From contig NZ_OY829290.1 in NCBI RefSeq assembly GCF_963691685.1, positions 2,666,001-2,730,000 on the forward strand: a stretch of DNA of 64,000 nt, written 5' to 3'. How positions within the stretch are numbered: position 1 is the first letter of the stretch; every line of letters begins with the position of its first letter. A model generated the notes under the pieces. The model did not search any database. It had not been told where the DNA came from and saw nothing but the letters and a program-made list of their open reading frames with translations. This document shows, in pieces, positions 1-8,272 of the stretch. Source of the DNA: Thalassovita sp. (GTDB taxonomy: Bacteria; Pseudomonadota; Alphaproteobacteria; Rhodobacterales; Rhodobacteraceae). The position numbers and the translations under genes were made by a program.

Positions 1-57
1 ATCGACCAGAAGAGAGCAGCAATGAAACGCTGGTCTGAAATCGTAACGAATGCATGA
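1..57 (+). CDS. C-terminal tail of a truncated gene, possibly a tyrosine integrase
   Basis: The first frame is open from base 1 and ends at TGA 55-57, giving an 18-residue basic tail (IDQKRAAMKRWSEIVTNA). Tails of the form KRAAxxxW followed by a short end are common at the C-terminus of phage-type tyrosine integrases, and the primase-helicase downstream would fit an integrated element. The match is far too short to establish a family, and the rest of the gene lies outside the window. Confidence 0.3.
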   Translation: MDQKRAAMKRWSEIVTNA

Positions 58-410
58 AAATTTTGAGTTACTGCACCGACGACAATATACTACTCAGAAA
101 CAAAATTTAGTCAACAAAACAATACCATAGACAACAATGCGCAGCCAAGTTAACTATTAGAGCAGAAATCATCCCAAGTGAAAGGACATGCTCTTGGTGC
201 TCCAAAGAACGCTCCACCTGACTCTTTTAGTCGACTGCACATCAACTGCAGCTCGACGAGGAAACAAAGGAGCGTCCGACAGAAACCAAAAGCCGAACGG
301 CTCTGGAGGACTAAGTGCCCTATTCACTTTCATGCCCGCCCCTGCGGGCACCAATTGCGCATCACGCAGACACCGTTTCTAGCCTCGCCTTCAAAGTCTC
401 AGCACGCACA
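58..410. other. non-coding stretch between the truncated gene and a small ORF
   Basis: The first part (58-180) is AT-rich and could hold a promoter, but no convincing -35/-10 pair was found. Short overlapping frames between 169 and 430 on both strands show no recognisable protein features, and I treat them as chance. Confidence 0.4.
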
Positions 411-608
411 ATGTTGCGCTGGGGCCTAGAACTGACAATTGTTCAGGGCAAGCGCCAGCCGCTCTCAAGCGACGTTTGGGCTGGCGCCCTTGCACGCATG
501 CCCCAAACAGACCACAGTGTCTTGCTGTCTCAAATGCCTGAAGACTTTGCCGCACAGGTACAAGAATTGCTCCCCGCCGCCATCGACTTTGCAGGGGGGA
601 TTGCATAA
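411..608 (+). CDS. small hypothetical protein upstream of the primase-helicase
   Basis: This is a 65-aa reading frame if started at ATG 411; the frame is open further upstream to a GTG at 315. The C-terminal half (WAGALARMPQTDHSVL onward) has protein-like composition. The stop TAA (606-608) shares its last base with the ATG of the next gene, a TAATG arrangement typical of translational coupling. No family is recognised. A small protein coupled to a replication protein would suit a phage-derived or integrative element. The start is uncertain because no good ribosome-binding site precedes ATG 411. Confidence 0.4.
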   Translation: MLRWGLELTIVQGKRQPLSSDVWAGALARMPQTDHSVLLSQMPEDFAAQVQELLPAAIDFAGGIA

Positions 609-3091
609 TGCAAACATCGACCTATCGGCATGCCAAGTCCGGGTGGGAAATCTGCGAAGAGTTCCTTGACATCATCTACGGCAAAGAAAACGTCGGCGAC
701 GTCTGGGTGACAGGCTTTGAGGACATTCAAAACGGGGCAAACTGGTTCGGGATGCAGGGCTTGTCCCGGCTGAAAGCCCGCCTCATGACGGCGGACGTGG
801 TGGACCTGTATTTCTGCACCGGACGTCTGAAACCTAACGCCGAGCGCCGGACGCTGAGCGAAGTGGTGGACCAGCCGTTGCTTTACGCGGACGACATTGG
901 CACCAAGGTTGACCCCGCCAAGTGGACCGAAATGTTTTTGAAGGGGTTCCCGGAGCCGACGTTCCGCATTGAGACGTCGCCGGGCAATGAAACGTGGCTC
1001 TGGAAGCTGGAAGGCGACACGGGCAGCGTGGAACACAACACCGACCTTGCCTTGATCCGGGCCTACATGATCGAACACGGCCTGACAGACGCCCTGCACG
1101 ACGCTACGCGCTATCTGCGCCTGCCATGGGGGCACAACTCCAAACCAGCCTACCGGGACAGCAAGGGCCGTTCCCCTGCCGTTGGCTACGTGGATTGTTC
1201 ACCTGAGAAGACGGCGACACTGGACCAGATCGGGCGCGTCCTGATCGGCGGTGAGGATTGGCGCAAGGCTGACGTCCCCCTCGCCGCTCAGACGTCCGGG
1301 GCCATGGCCGCAGCTGGTGGCGGTTCGCGTCCGCGTGACGCGGACATGGACGATCCTCTGGTGCAGATGGCGGCAGTGATCGGCTTGGACCCCAGCCAGC
1401 GCGTCAAGGGTGTTGTGGACGCGCTGTGCCCCAACATGGAAGCCCACGGGGCGCGGCCTGAAACCGGGTTCTCCTTCATTGGCTCTGACGGCGCTTGCTT
1501 CTGCAATCACGCTTCCTGCGCGGAACTGCGGACCCCTGACTTTCTGTCCATGATCCGGCGGCGTTACGAAGAACATGTCGAAGTGTTGAACGCGACCGGG
1601 AAGAACGACGAGAACCTGCCCGCGTCTGCATCGATGTTTGAAACGCGCATCATTTTTGGCGCGAACGATCCGGCCAAGAAGCGCGCCTTGCAGGAAGAAG
1701 CCAACGCCCTTGCATCGCGCAACGAGCGCCGGGCACAGCAGGCGCGCGAGACTGAGGAAGAAGCCATTGCTCGTTTGGTCGCACGGTTCGTTTACTTGAA
1801 GACTGGAGAACGCTTCTACGACACAACTGAGCGCCAGTTTTACTCTCCGGCAGGCTTGTCACGTCATGAAGCCGTGACCCCCACCATCAAAGCGGGAAGC
1901 AAAGGAATGAAGTTGGCCGCAAATGTACTCGCCAATCACCCTGATTTCCAAGTCGTGACTGGTTTGGCTTATGTTCCCGGGAATGAAGCGGCTGTTGTTT
2001 CCGCTGAAAACGAAGCGGGCCTGAAACAGCCGCATATTAATACATGGACACCTTCGAAATACGCGAGCGTGAAGGGTACTCCAGAACTTTGGCTCAAGGT
2101 GGTCTATCACCTAATTGACAATGACGACTACCGGAATTGGTTCCTAGATTGGCTGGCTTGGACCGTCCAGAACCCCTCCAAAAGAACTCCGCTCATTCCC
2201 CTTATCGTGTCTGGTCAAGGGTCAGGAAAAGACACTTTGCTGCGCCCATATCAAGAGGTGCTGGGAACGCACAATTGTACCAGTATCACAACGAGCCAGC
2301 TTTTGGGTGACTTCAACAGTTACTTGTTGAACCATCTAATTTTGTTGCAGGAAGCACGACTGGATTCGAAGGGCGACGCTTACCTACGGCTGAAAGACCT
2401 GACCGGCAACGCAACTGGCTTCGTTGACATCAACGAAAAGCACCAAAAAGTTCAACGCACTCGTTTTAGCGGAAACTTCATCGCCCTTTCAAATAATGAG
2501 GACGCAATCAAAGGTATTGATCACGACGACAGACGCTTTGTTCCCTATGTTTCAGGCGCCCAGCGCCTAGATGCAGTATTCACTCCTCAAGACCACCTCA
2601 AACTTTGTGATGCTGACGAAATCGGGCGTGTGCGCTATTATTTGGAAACGCGTGACATTTCCAATTTCAATCCCTTTGAGCAGCCAAAAGACGTATCTGG
2701 CTCGCGTCGCGCAATTGTCGAGGCAGGCCTCAGCAGTACGGCTCTAGCAGTTCTCGAAATGATGAGCACCGGAGCCTTCGGTAAACGTGGGCTTGTTGCG
2801 CTTGATGAAGTCATGACCCAGCTGCGCATCGATAAGAAGATGTACCAAAACCCGAGCCTAAGCGAAGTGAAAAAGGGGCTCAAGGCCGCGAACTGCTTCC
2901 ACGCCAAACCAGGAAATGCGGCGCAAGTGAAGGTTAACGGGCAAATGCGGCGGGTTTGGATTACCCCACACGCTCCAGAAGAATTCCGGAATCTTAAATC
3001 GGTCGAAGCAATGACTGGAAACAAGCTAGCTGCTGCCTATCAAAAAGACCTTGAGCAGCATAAAGCTTCGCTCCTCGCCAACACATCATAG
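608..3091 (+). CDS. phage/plasmid-type primase-helicase (DUF5906-like)
   Basis: This 827-aa protein resembles the fused primase/superfamily-3-type helicase replication proteins of prophages, phage satellites and integrative plasmids. A cysteine/histidine cluster (C274, H280, C297, C299, H301, C304) looks like the zinc-binding region seen in such primases. A P-loop, GQGSGKDT, lies at residues 536-543, followed by the conserved block of DUF5906-type ATPases (LILLQEAR, then SNNEDAIKGIDHDDRRFVPY near 635-665, with a DDRR arginine motif). The C-terminal 150 residues look like a winged-helix DNA-binding segment. The start ATG 608 follows a purine-rich AGGGGGGA site and overlaps the preceding small ORF by one base. 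Its expected role is initiating replication of a mobile element. No terminase, capsid or conjugation gene is nearby, so the element is a remnant or continues to the left. Confidence 0.8.
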   Translation: MQTSTYRHAKSGWEICEEFLDIIYGKENVGDVWVTGFEDIQNGANWFGMQGLSRLKARLMTADVVDLYFCTGRLKPNAERRTLSEVVDQPLLYADDIGTKVDPAKWTEMFLKGFPEPTFRIETSPGNETWLWKLEGDTGSVEHNTDLALIRAYMIEHGLTDALHDATRYLRLPWGHNSKPAYRDSKGRSPAVGYVDCSPEKTATLDQIGRVLIGGEDWRKADVPLAAQTSGAMAAAGGGSRPRDADMDDPLVQMAAVIGLDPSQRVKGVVDALCPNMEAHGARPETGFSFIGSDGACFCNHASCAELRTPDFLSMIRRRYEEHVEVLNATGKNDENLPASASMFETRIIFGANDPAKKRALQEEANALASRNERRAQQARETEEEAIARLVARFVYLKTGERFYDTTERQFYSPAGLSRHEAVTPTIKAGSKGMKLAANVLANHPDFQVVTGLAYVPGNEAAVVSAENEAGLKQPHINTWTPSKYASVKGTPELWLKVVYHLIDNDDYRNWFLDWLAWTVQNPSKRTPLIPLIVSGQGSGKDTLLRPYQEVLGTHNCTSITTSQLLGDFNSYLLNHLILLQEARLDSKGDAYLRLKDLTGNATGFVDINEKHQKVQRTRFSGNFIALSNNEDAIKGIDHDDRRFVPYVSGAQRLDAVFTPQDHLKLCDADEIGRVRYYLETRDISNFNPFEQPKDVSGSRRAIVEAGLSSTALAVLEMMSTGAFGKRGLVALDEVMTQLRIDKKMYQNPSLSEVKKGLKAANCFHAKPGNAAQVKVNGQMRRVWITPHAPEEFRNLKSVEAMTGNKLAAAYQKDLEQHKASLLANTS

Positions 3092-3114
3092 AAATTCGAA
3101 ACCGAAACCTAATC

Positions 3115-3143
3115 AGGGCCGCCAAACCAGCGGCCCTTTTCTT
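3115..3143 (+). terminator. rho-independent terminator after the primase-helicase gene
   Basis: An eight-pair stem (AGGGCCGC / GCGGCCCT) closes a seven-base loop and is followed by TTTTCTT. It lies 24 bases after the stop codon. Confidence 0.85.
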
Positions 3144-3631
3144 GTTTGAAGCAAATCTTGCCAAGGGGGCAACAAAGCCGGCCGGGAGGGCCTGCAGAAC
3201 CGAAACCGAGCGAAAAGAAAAACCACACTCGAAGCCGGTATTTTATTAATATTTTCAATAATTTACGCAAAATTCGCTTCGAACTTTGTTATTCCCGATG
3301 CAAACCAACAGAACACTTAGAGCCCTCTTGGTCTTCGCTTAGATACTCCCTTAGAAAGGGGACCAGTTTTTTACAAAACCGCGAAACCCGAAGCCGAAAG
3401 GCTCGCCTCAGAGTTACACAGACCGCAAGATGCATGTATGCTGGAACAGGCTCCCTAAAGGTGTCACTGGACAAGTCAAATTGCAGTATCTTTGCGGCTG
3501 CGGTGCAGTCGCATAAGCTTAGCCTAATCGTCCCGAACTGCTCCAGCCCTTACCGCATTATAATAGAAGCCGCCTTTAGTTCACGACCCTAGGAAGCACA
3601 GATACAAAAAGGGGCCGGTATATAGAATCAC
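3144..3631. other. gene-free AT-rich stretch before the IS cluster
   Basis: I see no gene here. A 148-codon frame on the plus strand runs through it, but its composition is random-looking, it has no ribosome-binding site and no recognisable motif. The base composition is lower in GC than the primase gene. It separates the replication gene from the insertion-sequence cluster. Confidence 0.5.
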
Positions 3632-3905
3632 TGTCTGACGTCAGCGCCTATGGGTCCAAATAGGGCGATTTGATAAGAGAGTATTTCTGGCTCATCGTGA
3701 CCACCGAGGAGTGGACGATGAGAAAGACAACCAAGAGCCCCGGCGAGAAGATCGTCAAAGACATCAAACTGGCAACCCGCAAACAGTATTCAGCTGAAGA
3801 GAAGATCAGGATCGTGCTGGATGGCCTGCGTGGCGAAGATAGCATTGCTGAGCTTTGCCGCCGTGAGGGGATTTCCCAGGGTGTTTACTACAAGTGGTCC
3901 AAGGA
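3632..3905 (+). mobile_element. truncated IS3-family element (left end and start of orfA)
   Basis: The terminal inverted repeat is TGTCTGACGTCAGCGCCTAT at 3632. An orfA frame begins at ATG 3718 with a transposase helix-turn-helix: RKQYSAEEKIRIVLDGLRGE, then AELCRREGIS and YYKWSKDF. The frame is cut at about 3905 and runs into unrelated sequence. The same terminal repeat, inverted, lies at 5714-5738 in front of a second, oppositely oriented orfA, so two left halves of this element face each other across another IS. The 80 bases from 3906 to 3987 are unidentified, probably the end of yet another element. Confidence 0.8.
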
Positions 3906-4043
3906 CTTTTGCACTGACACCCGAAATTCCGACCGTTTCTGAGTAGAGTTTTCCGCTACGTTTTCCTGGTTGGGAAAAGGAGCGAATTGAGCCTCCCCCA
4001 GTGAACTGGTCCGCCGCTATGTTTAGGAAACGGAGGACCACGC

Positions 4044-4322
4044 ACGGCAAACAAGCGACCGAAGCCGGAAGAGATAGTTTCGAAGTTACGGCAAGTTGAG
4101 GTGTTGATGGGGCAAGGCATGTCCCGTCTGGATGCAATCAGACAGATCGATGTTGTTGAACAAACCTATTCCCGCTGGCGTAAGAAGTATGGCGGAATGG
4201 GTTTGGATCAATTGAAGGAGCTGAAGCGGCTTCAAAAGGAAAATGAACGGCTCAGAAGAGCTGTGTCTGATCTTACGTTGGACAAATTAATCCTGAAGGA
4301 AGCCGCAAAGGGAAATTACTAA
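4044..4322 (+). CDS. IS3-family transposase OrfA (ATG start changed to ACG)
   Basis: OrfA of the IS3 family supplies the DNA-binding helix-turn-helix and leucine-zipper part of the transposase. The frame encodes NKRPKPEEIVSKLRQVEV followed by MGQGMSRLDAIRQIDVVEQTY and the coiled coil LKELKRLQKENERLRRAV. A ribosome-binding site (GGAGG, 4032-4036) is positioned for a start at 4044, but the codon there is ACG, so the normal initiator seems mutated. GTG 4101 is the next possible start and would remove part of the helix-turn-helix. At 4307-4313 the sequence A AAG GGA forms an X XXY YYZ slippery heptamer just before the stop, suited to -1 frameshifting into orfB. Confidence 0.8.
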   Translation, partial: TANKRPKPEEIVSKLRQVEVLMGQGMSRLDAIRQIDVVEQTYSRWRKKYGGMGLDQLKELKRLQKENERLRRAVSDLTLDKLILKEAAKGNY

Positions 4323-5170
4323 GCCCCGCTCGCCGTCGTGCATGTATTGATCACGTTCGAAGCCAGTTCAAAGTATCGCAACGCAGGGCCTGTCGGGTTC
4401 TCGGGCAGCATCGCTCCACACAAAGGCATATCCCGAAAGGCCGCGCCGATGAGGATCGTTTGGTTGCTGACATGATCGAATTGGCCAGACAGTTTGGCCG
4501 CTACGGCTATCGGCGGATCGCGGCTCTGCTCAGAGAGGCGGGTTGGTCCGTGAGCGATGGTCGTGTCGAACGGCTATGGCGACGAGAGGGGCTGAAGGTT
4601 CCAGCAAAACAACCGAAGAAGGGGCGGCTCTGGCTGAATGACGGATCATGTGTTCGGCTGAGGCCCGAGTATCGGAACCATGTCTGGAGCTATGACTTCG
4701 TGCATTGCCGGACAGATGATGGAAAAGTCTTCAGGACGCTGAACATCATTGATGAGCACAGCCGGGAATGTTTGGCGATTAAGGTGCAGCGCAAATTGAA
4801 CTCGACAGATGTGATCAATGTTCTGACAGACCTGTTCATCCTGCGCGGCGCTCCGGCATTCATCCGGTCGGATAATGGCCCTGAGTTCGTTGCACAGGCT
4901 GTTCGGGACTGGATCACCGCCGTCGGCGCGAAGACCGCCTACATCGAGCCAGGGTCACCCTGGGAAAACGGATATTGCGAAAGCTTCAACGGGCGGATGC
5001 GGGATGAACTTCTCAACGGCGAGGTATTCTACAGCCTGCGCGAAGCGCAAATCCTGATCGAAGAGTGGAGGAAACACTACAACACACAAAGGCCCCACAG
5101 TGCATTGGGCTACAAACCACCAGCTCCTGAAACCATCATTCCGATGGATCAGAGGACGATCATGCACTAA
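4310..5170 (+). CDS. IS3-family transposase OrfB (DDE integrase domain)
   Basis: The frame is -1 relative to orfA and opens before the orfA stop; the fused product would enter near the AAAGGGA heptamer. It reads through SPARRRACIDHVRSQ and the HTH region IELARQFGRYGYRRIAALL to the rve catalytic core. The DDE triad is visible as WSYDFV, RSDNGPEF and ENGYCESFNGR, with the family ending THYNTQRPHSALGYKPP-like (here KHYNTQRPHSALGYKPP). The frame is intact to TAA 5170. If the OrfA start is dead, the element would be non-autonomous despite the intact catalytic domain. Confidence 0.85.
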   Translation, partial: GKLLSPARRRACIDHVRSQFKVSQRRACRVLGQHRSTQRHIPKGRADEDRLVADMIELARQFGRYGYRRIAALLREAGWSVSDGRVERLWRREGLKVPAKQPKKGRLWLNDGSCVRLRPEYRNHVWSYDFVHCRTDDGKVFRTLNIIDEHSRECLAIKVQRKLNSTDVINVLTDLFILRGAPAFIRSDNGPEFVAQAVRDWITAVGAKTAYIEPGSPWENGYCESFNGRMRDELLNGEVFYSLREAQILIEEWRKHYNTQRPHSALGYKPPAPETIIPMDQRTIMH

Positions 5171-5200
5171 CAATCAAAATGGACCACTCAGATGAGGCTG

Positions 5201-5738
5201 AGCACCGCCTTCAGACCAGCGGTCATATCAGCGATAATAGGTCGTGCTGGGAATGCCGAGCGTCGCCAGCGTCTGGCGCGCCGACAAATGCGACGCTTCC
5301 ACACTGCGGATGATCTCCAGCTTTTCCGATGCGGCATATCTCATGCCTCGTACTCCCCATCCCCGATCATGCTTTTTTTGAGCAGACGGTTTTCCAGGGC
5401 GAGGTTGCCTGGCGGGCAGTATCCCCGATAAGGCGTTGTTTGCCCGCTTCGAGAAATTCCTTCGACCACGTGTAATACAGGCTCTCGCTGATCCCTTCAC
5501 GGCGGCAGAGAGCGGCGATACTTTCTTCACCCCGCAGGCCCGCCAGCACGATCCTGATCTTCTCTTCGGCGGAATATTGTTTGCGCGTCTTGCGACGGAT
5601 GCCTTTGACCAACTTGTCAGCCGCGTCCTTCGATGTTACGGATTTCTTGTTCATATTCGCTCCATAATGGCTGCGATGAACCAAAAAACCTCCGTTACGA
5701 AAACCTCAAATCTGTCCCATAGGTGCTGACGTCAGACA
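5201..5738 (-). mobile_element. truncated IS3-family element, inverted partner of the 3632 remnant
   Basis: Read on the minus strand, a terminal repeat at 5738-5714 precedes orfA at ATG 5654 (NKKSVTSKDAADKLVKGIR, then RKQYSAEEKIRIVLAGLRGE and YYTWSKEFLEAGKQRL). The orfA frame ends early at 5367. A second frame to 5228 carries the start of an orfB (MRYAASEKLEIIRSVEASHL, LGIPSTTYYR), which is cut by the 3988-5200 element. The protein is close to, but not identical with, the fragment at 3718-3905, so these are diverged copies of one IS type. Confidence 0.8.
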
Positions 5739-6213
5739 AGGAGAATGACCGGCTGCGCCGGGCAGTTTCTGATCTGACATTGGACAAGCTCATCCCGTCT
5801 GAAGCCGCACGGGGAAACTTCTGAGCCCATCACGCCGCCGCAACTGCATTTATCGTGTGCGAACCACTTCCACGTCTAAGAACGTCGCGCCTGCCGCGAT
5901 CTGGGGCAACACCGATCCACACAGGGGCGGGTGCCAGTTGAGCGGGCTGATGAAGGGCGCTTGGTGGCCGACATGATCAAACTCGCTCGTCAGTTTGGTC
6001 GATACGATTATCGCCGGATCGCCGGTTTGCTGAGAGATGCAGGCCGGCAAGTAAACGACAAACGTGTCGAACATCTATGGCGGCGCGAGGGGCTCAAAGC
6101 CCCGCTGAAACAGCCAAAGAAGGGGCGGCTCTGGCCGAACGATGGTTCTTGCGTTCGACTTCGGCCAGGGTATGGCAACTATGTCTGGTCGTATGACTTC
6201 GTTCATCATCGAA
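5739..6213 (+). pseudogene. IS3-family orfA/orfB remnant
   Basis: This is a degraded relative of the 3988-5200 element. The end of an orfA frame (KENDRLRRAVSDLTLDKLIP, stop 5821-5823) is followed by the N-terminal part of an orfB (VADMIKLARQFGRYDYRRIA, LWRREGLKAPLKQPKKGRL, VWSYDFVHH). It breaks off at about 6213, right after the first catalytic Asp region. The left side was interrupted by the terminal repeat of the 5201-5738 element. Confidence 0.75.
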
Positions 6214-6619
6214 GCTGGCGCTCTGGCTTTTTATGCGATTTTGGCGGCCGAGACTTGACCCGCATTTTCACACTTTTCAGGGGGGTGCGCATGAAAATGA
6301 TGCGCCTTGGACGTATTTTTACGCAAATAAATGACTGAATTTCGCACCTATTTCTCGAGACTGACATTCAATTTTTGGGTCATAAAAGGACAGATTTTTG
6401 CTACCTAAGGCGATTTTTCGTTTAGGTTTTTGAATGCCTTAGCAAGACAAACAGCATAAATGTCATGTAAGTCTAATCACCCAGTCAGAACACTCGTCTG
6501 AGACCACGAAGATGTACCTCGGCGTCAAGATGACTGCCAAAATGCCGCATACCTTTTTTTAATCCAGCCACTCAGCGGCTGCGTATGCTGATTCGTATAC
6601 ATAGTTGAGGAGTAAGGAA
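6214..6619. other. gene-free leader of the proteorhodopsin gene
   Basis: AT-rich sequence between the IS remnant and the opsin start. It contains a short inverted repeat, GCGCAT...ATGCGC (6287-6305), that could be an operator, and T-runs at 6553-6560. AT-rich hexamers near the opsin (TATGCT 6584-6589, TATACA 6596-6601) are possible -10 boxes, but I could not pair either with a convincing -35. The promoter of the photosystem operon should lie here. No protein-coding frame is supported. Confidence 0.4.
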
Positions 6620-7333
6620 ATGAGTAATATGCTCGACCCATCCGATTTTGTTGGGGTCTCGTTTTGGATCATCTCGGCCGCAATGGTCGCCGCAACCTTC
6701 TTCTTCTGGGTTGAACGCGACAGGGCGGTGGGCAAGTGGAAAACATCTCTAACTGTAGCGGCAATGGTTACAGGCATCGCCGCAATTCACTACTTTTACA
6801 TGCGCGATGTTTGGGCGGTAACGGGCACAAGCCCAACCGTGTTTCGCTATGTTGATTGGCTCTTGACGGTGCCACTACAAATTATCGAGTTCTATCTCAT
6901 ATTGGCAGCGATTGCCGTGGTCAGAGCTGTCTTGTTCTGGCGACTTCTCGTCGCCTCCTTGATCATGCTTATTGCTGGCTATCTTGGTGAGGTTAACCCA
7001 GAGGCGCGACTTGCGCTGTGGATGCTGTTCATCATTGGCACGCTCGCTTGGCTGTATATCATCTACGAGATTTTCGCTGGCGAGGCGAGCAAAATTAACG
7101 CAAGCGAAGGCACGGTGGCGTCCAAACGCGCATTCAGCGCGCTTCGGATCATCGTCACCTTTGGTTGGGCAATCTATCCTCTCGGATTCATTTATGGCTA
7201 CGCGGGGGGCGGCAACGCAGATGCGCTCAATTTGATCTACAACTTAGCTGATTTTGTTAACAAGATCGCCTTTGGTGTCGTGATTTGGGCGGCGGCAACA
7301 GCGGACAATGCCAACGATAAAGCCGTTGCATAG
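6620..7333 (+). CDS. proteorhodopsin, blue-absorbing type, light-driven proton pump
   Basis: This 237-aa seven-helix microbial rhodopsin binds retinal and should pump protons out across the inner membrane. The third-helix motif RYVDWLLTVPLQIIEF gives the proton acceptor D79, T83 and the proton donor E90 (D97, T101 and E108 of SAR86 green proteorhodopsin), the DTE signature of outward H+ pumps. The spectral-tuning position (105 in SAR86 numbering) is Gln87, as in blue-absorbing forms. The retinal lysine is K215 in LADFVNKIAFG, with counter-ion D211; H57 matches the conserved His75. ATG 6620 is chosen because GAGGAG (6607-6612) is 7 bases upstream; ATG 6629 is an alternative. It heads the carotenoid/retinal genes and is followed by a hairpin and T-run before crtE. 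No signal peptide is obvious. Confidence 0.95.
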   Translation: MSNMLDPSDFVGVSFWIISAAMVAATFFFWVERDRAVGKWKTSLTVAAMVTGIAAIHYFYMRDVWAVTGTSPTVFRYVDWLLTVPLQIIEFYLILAAIAVVRAVLFWRLLVASLIMLIAGYLGEVNPEARLALWMLFIIGTLAWLYIIYEIFAGEASKINASEGTVASKRAFSALRIIVTFGWAIYPLGFIYGYAGGGNADALNLIYNLADFVNKIAFGVVIWAAATADNANDKAVA

Positions 7334-7345
7334 ACACACCAAGTT

Positions 7346-7375
7346 GGCGCGTTGCGAGAGTGACGCGCCCATTTT
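7346..7375 (+). terminator. hairpin and T-run between proteorhodopsin and crtE (probable attenuator)
   Basis: The inverted repeat GGCGCGT (7346-7352) / ACGCGCC (7363-7369) has a ten-base loop and is followed by CATTTTTC. It lies 13 bases after the opsin stop and 28 bases before crtE, so partial termination here would give more opsin mRNA than carotenoid-gene mRNA. Confidence 0.65.
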
Positions 7376-7402
7376 TCTGATCGTGAGATATTGGTGGTAA
7401 AG

Positions 7403-8272
7403 ATGTTTGAAGGAATGACGCACACAGCATACCTGACGAAGACGGTTGAGCAGCGGATGCTGAGCTTGACAGAAGTGGGCGGAGACAGCGCAGCCGCTGC
7501 GGCAAACTATCACCTTTCAGCGGGCGGAAATCGGTTTCGTTGTAAGTTGGCTCTTGACGCTGGTCAAAGGCTCAATTTGGATTTTGAATCAAACACCGCC
7601 ATAGCAGCGTGCTGCGAACTGTTACACAATGCATCGCTCATCCACGACGATATTCAAGATAGAGACAGGGTAAGAAGAGGTAGAGAAAGTGTCTGGGCCC
7701 GTTTTGGGACAGACGTCGCAATATGTACCGGCGATTTGATGGTATCTGCAGCTTACTGCGCGCTCGCGGAGATTAGGCAACCAGACGTCGGGTATCTCAT
7801 CGCTGCTTCGCACCGCGCGGTTGGGAACGCAATTTCCGGTCAAACAAAGGATCGCGCCAACTCTATAGTCTGCACCCTGAGTTTGGATGACTATCTCGAA
7901 ACGGTCAGCGACAAATCTGGCTCGCTTCTTTGCCTACCCTTGGAACTAGCTTTGACGCTAGGTGGCCGGCAAGATGCTTTGAAACTGGCATCCGATGCGG
8001 CCAATGCCTTTGCGTGCGCATATCAAATCTGTGACGATCTTGATGACTGGCGAGAAGACCTCGCTCACAAAAGACTAAACATTGTTGGCGTACTTCAAGC
8101 AAACAACGTTGAACCCATGCGCTCGTCTCTGGAACACGCAACTGAGCTGGCTCTTCAAAGTTATAGGCGCGCTCATGAATTGGCTGCGCAACTCCCCCTG
8201 GGCTCTGGGGATCTTATCTCAGACTACGCGTTAAAACAGCGCTTGGCCCTTACTGCGAGGGGTTCAGTATGA
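7403..8272 (+). CDS. crtE: geranylgeranyl diphosphate synthase (polyprenyl synthetase family)
   Basis: This enzyme condenses IPP with allylic diphosphates to make GGPP, the first committed precursor for carotenoids. The two Asp-rich Mg-binding motifs are present: LIHDDIQD (first, DDxxD) and QICDDLDDW (second, DDxxD), plus the GQTKD block. The length of about 289 aa is normal. The start is ambiguous between ATG 7403 (GGTGG about 5 bases upstream), ATG 7415 and an upstream TTG at 7391; I chose 7403. The gene ends in an ATGA overlap with crtI. Position after the opsin and homology to the trans-isoprenyl synthases fit crtE of proteorhodopsin photosystem clusters; the exact chain length is inferred from that context. 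Confidence 0.88.
   Translation: MFEGMTHTAYLTKTVEQRMLSLTEVGGDSAAAAANYHLSAGGNRFRCKLALDAGQRLNLDFESNTAIAACCELLHNASLIHDDIQDRDRVRRGRESVWARFGTDVAICTGDLMVSAAYCALAEIRQPDVGYLIAASHRAVGNAISGQTKDRANSIVCTLSLDDYLETVSDKSGSLLCLPLELALTLGGRQDALKLASDAANAFACAYQICDDLDDWREDLAHKRLNIVGVLQANNVEPMRSSLEHATELALQSYRRAHELAAQLPLGSGDLISDYALKQRLALTARGSV

Larger units (their letters stand above)
3988..5200 (+). mobile_element. IS3-family insertion sequence, near-complete copy
   Basis: About 1.2 kb, bounded by TGAGCCTCCCCCAGTGAACT at 3988 and the imperfect inverted end ...GATGAGGCTG at 5200. It carries orfA and a DDE-type orfB in the -1 frame, as usual for IS3-family elements. Its last 93 bases recur almost unchanged at 15032-15124 in the same orientation on the far side of the proteorhodopsin cluster, and its first 25 bases recur with two changes at 13328. 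It lies inside remnants of other IS3 elements. Confidence 0.85.

Noticed and set aside
3146..3592. 148-codon frame after the primase-helicase gene
   Set aside because: It begins inside a terminator tail, lacks a ribosome-binding site and has a random residue composition.
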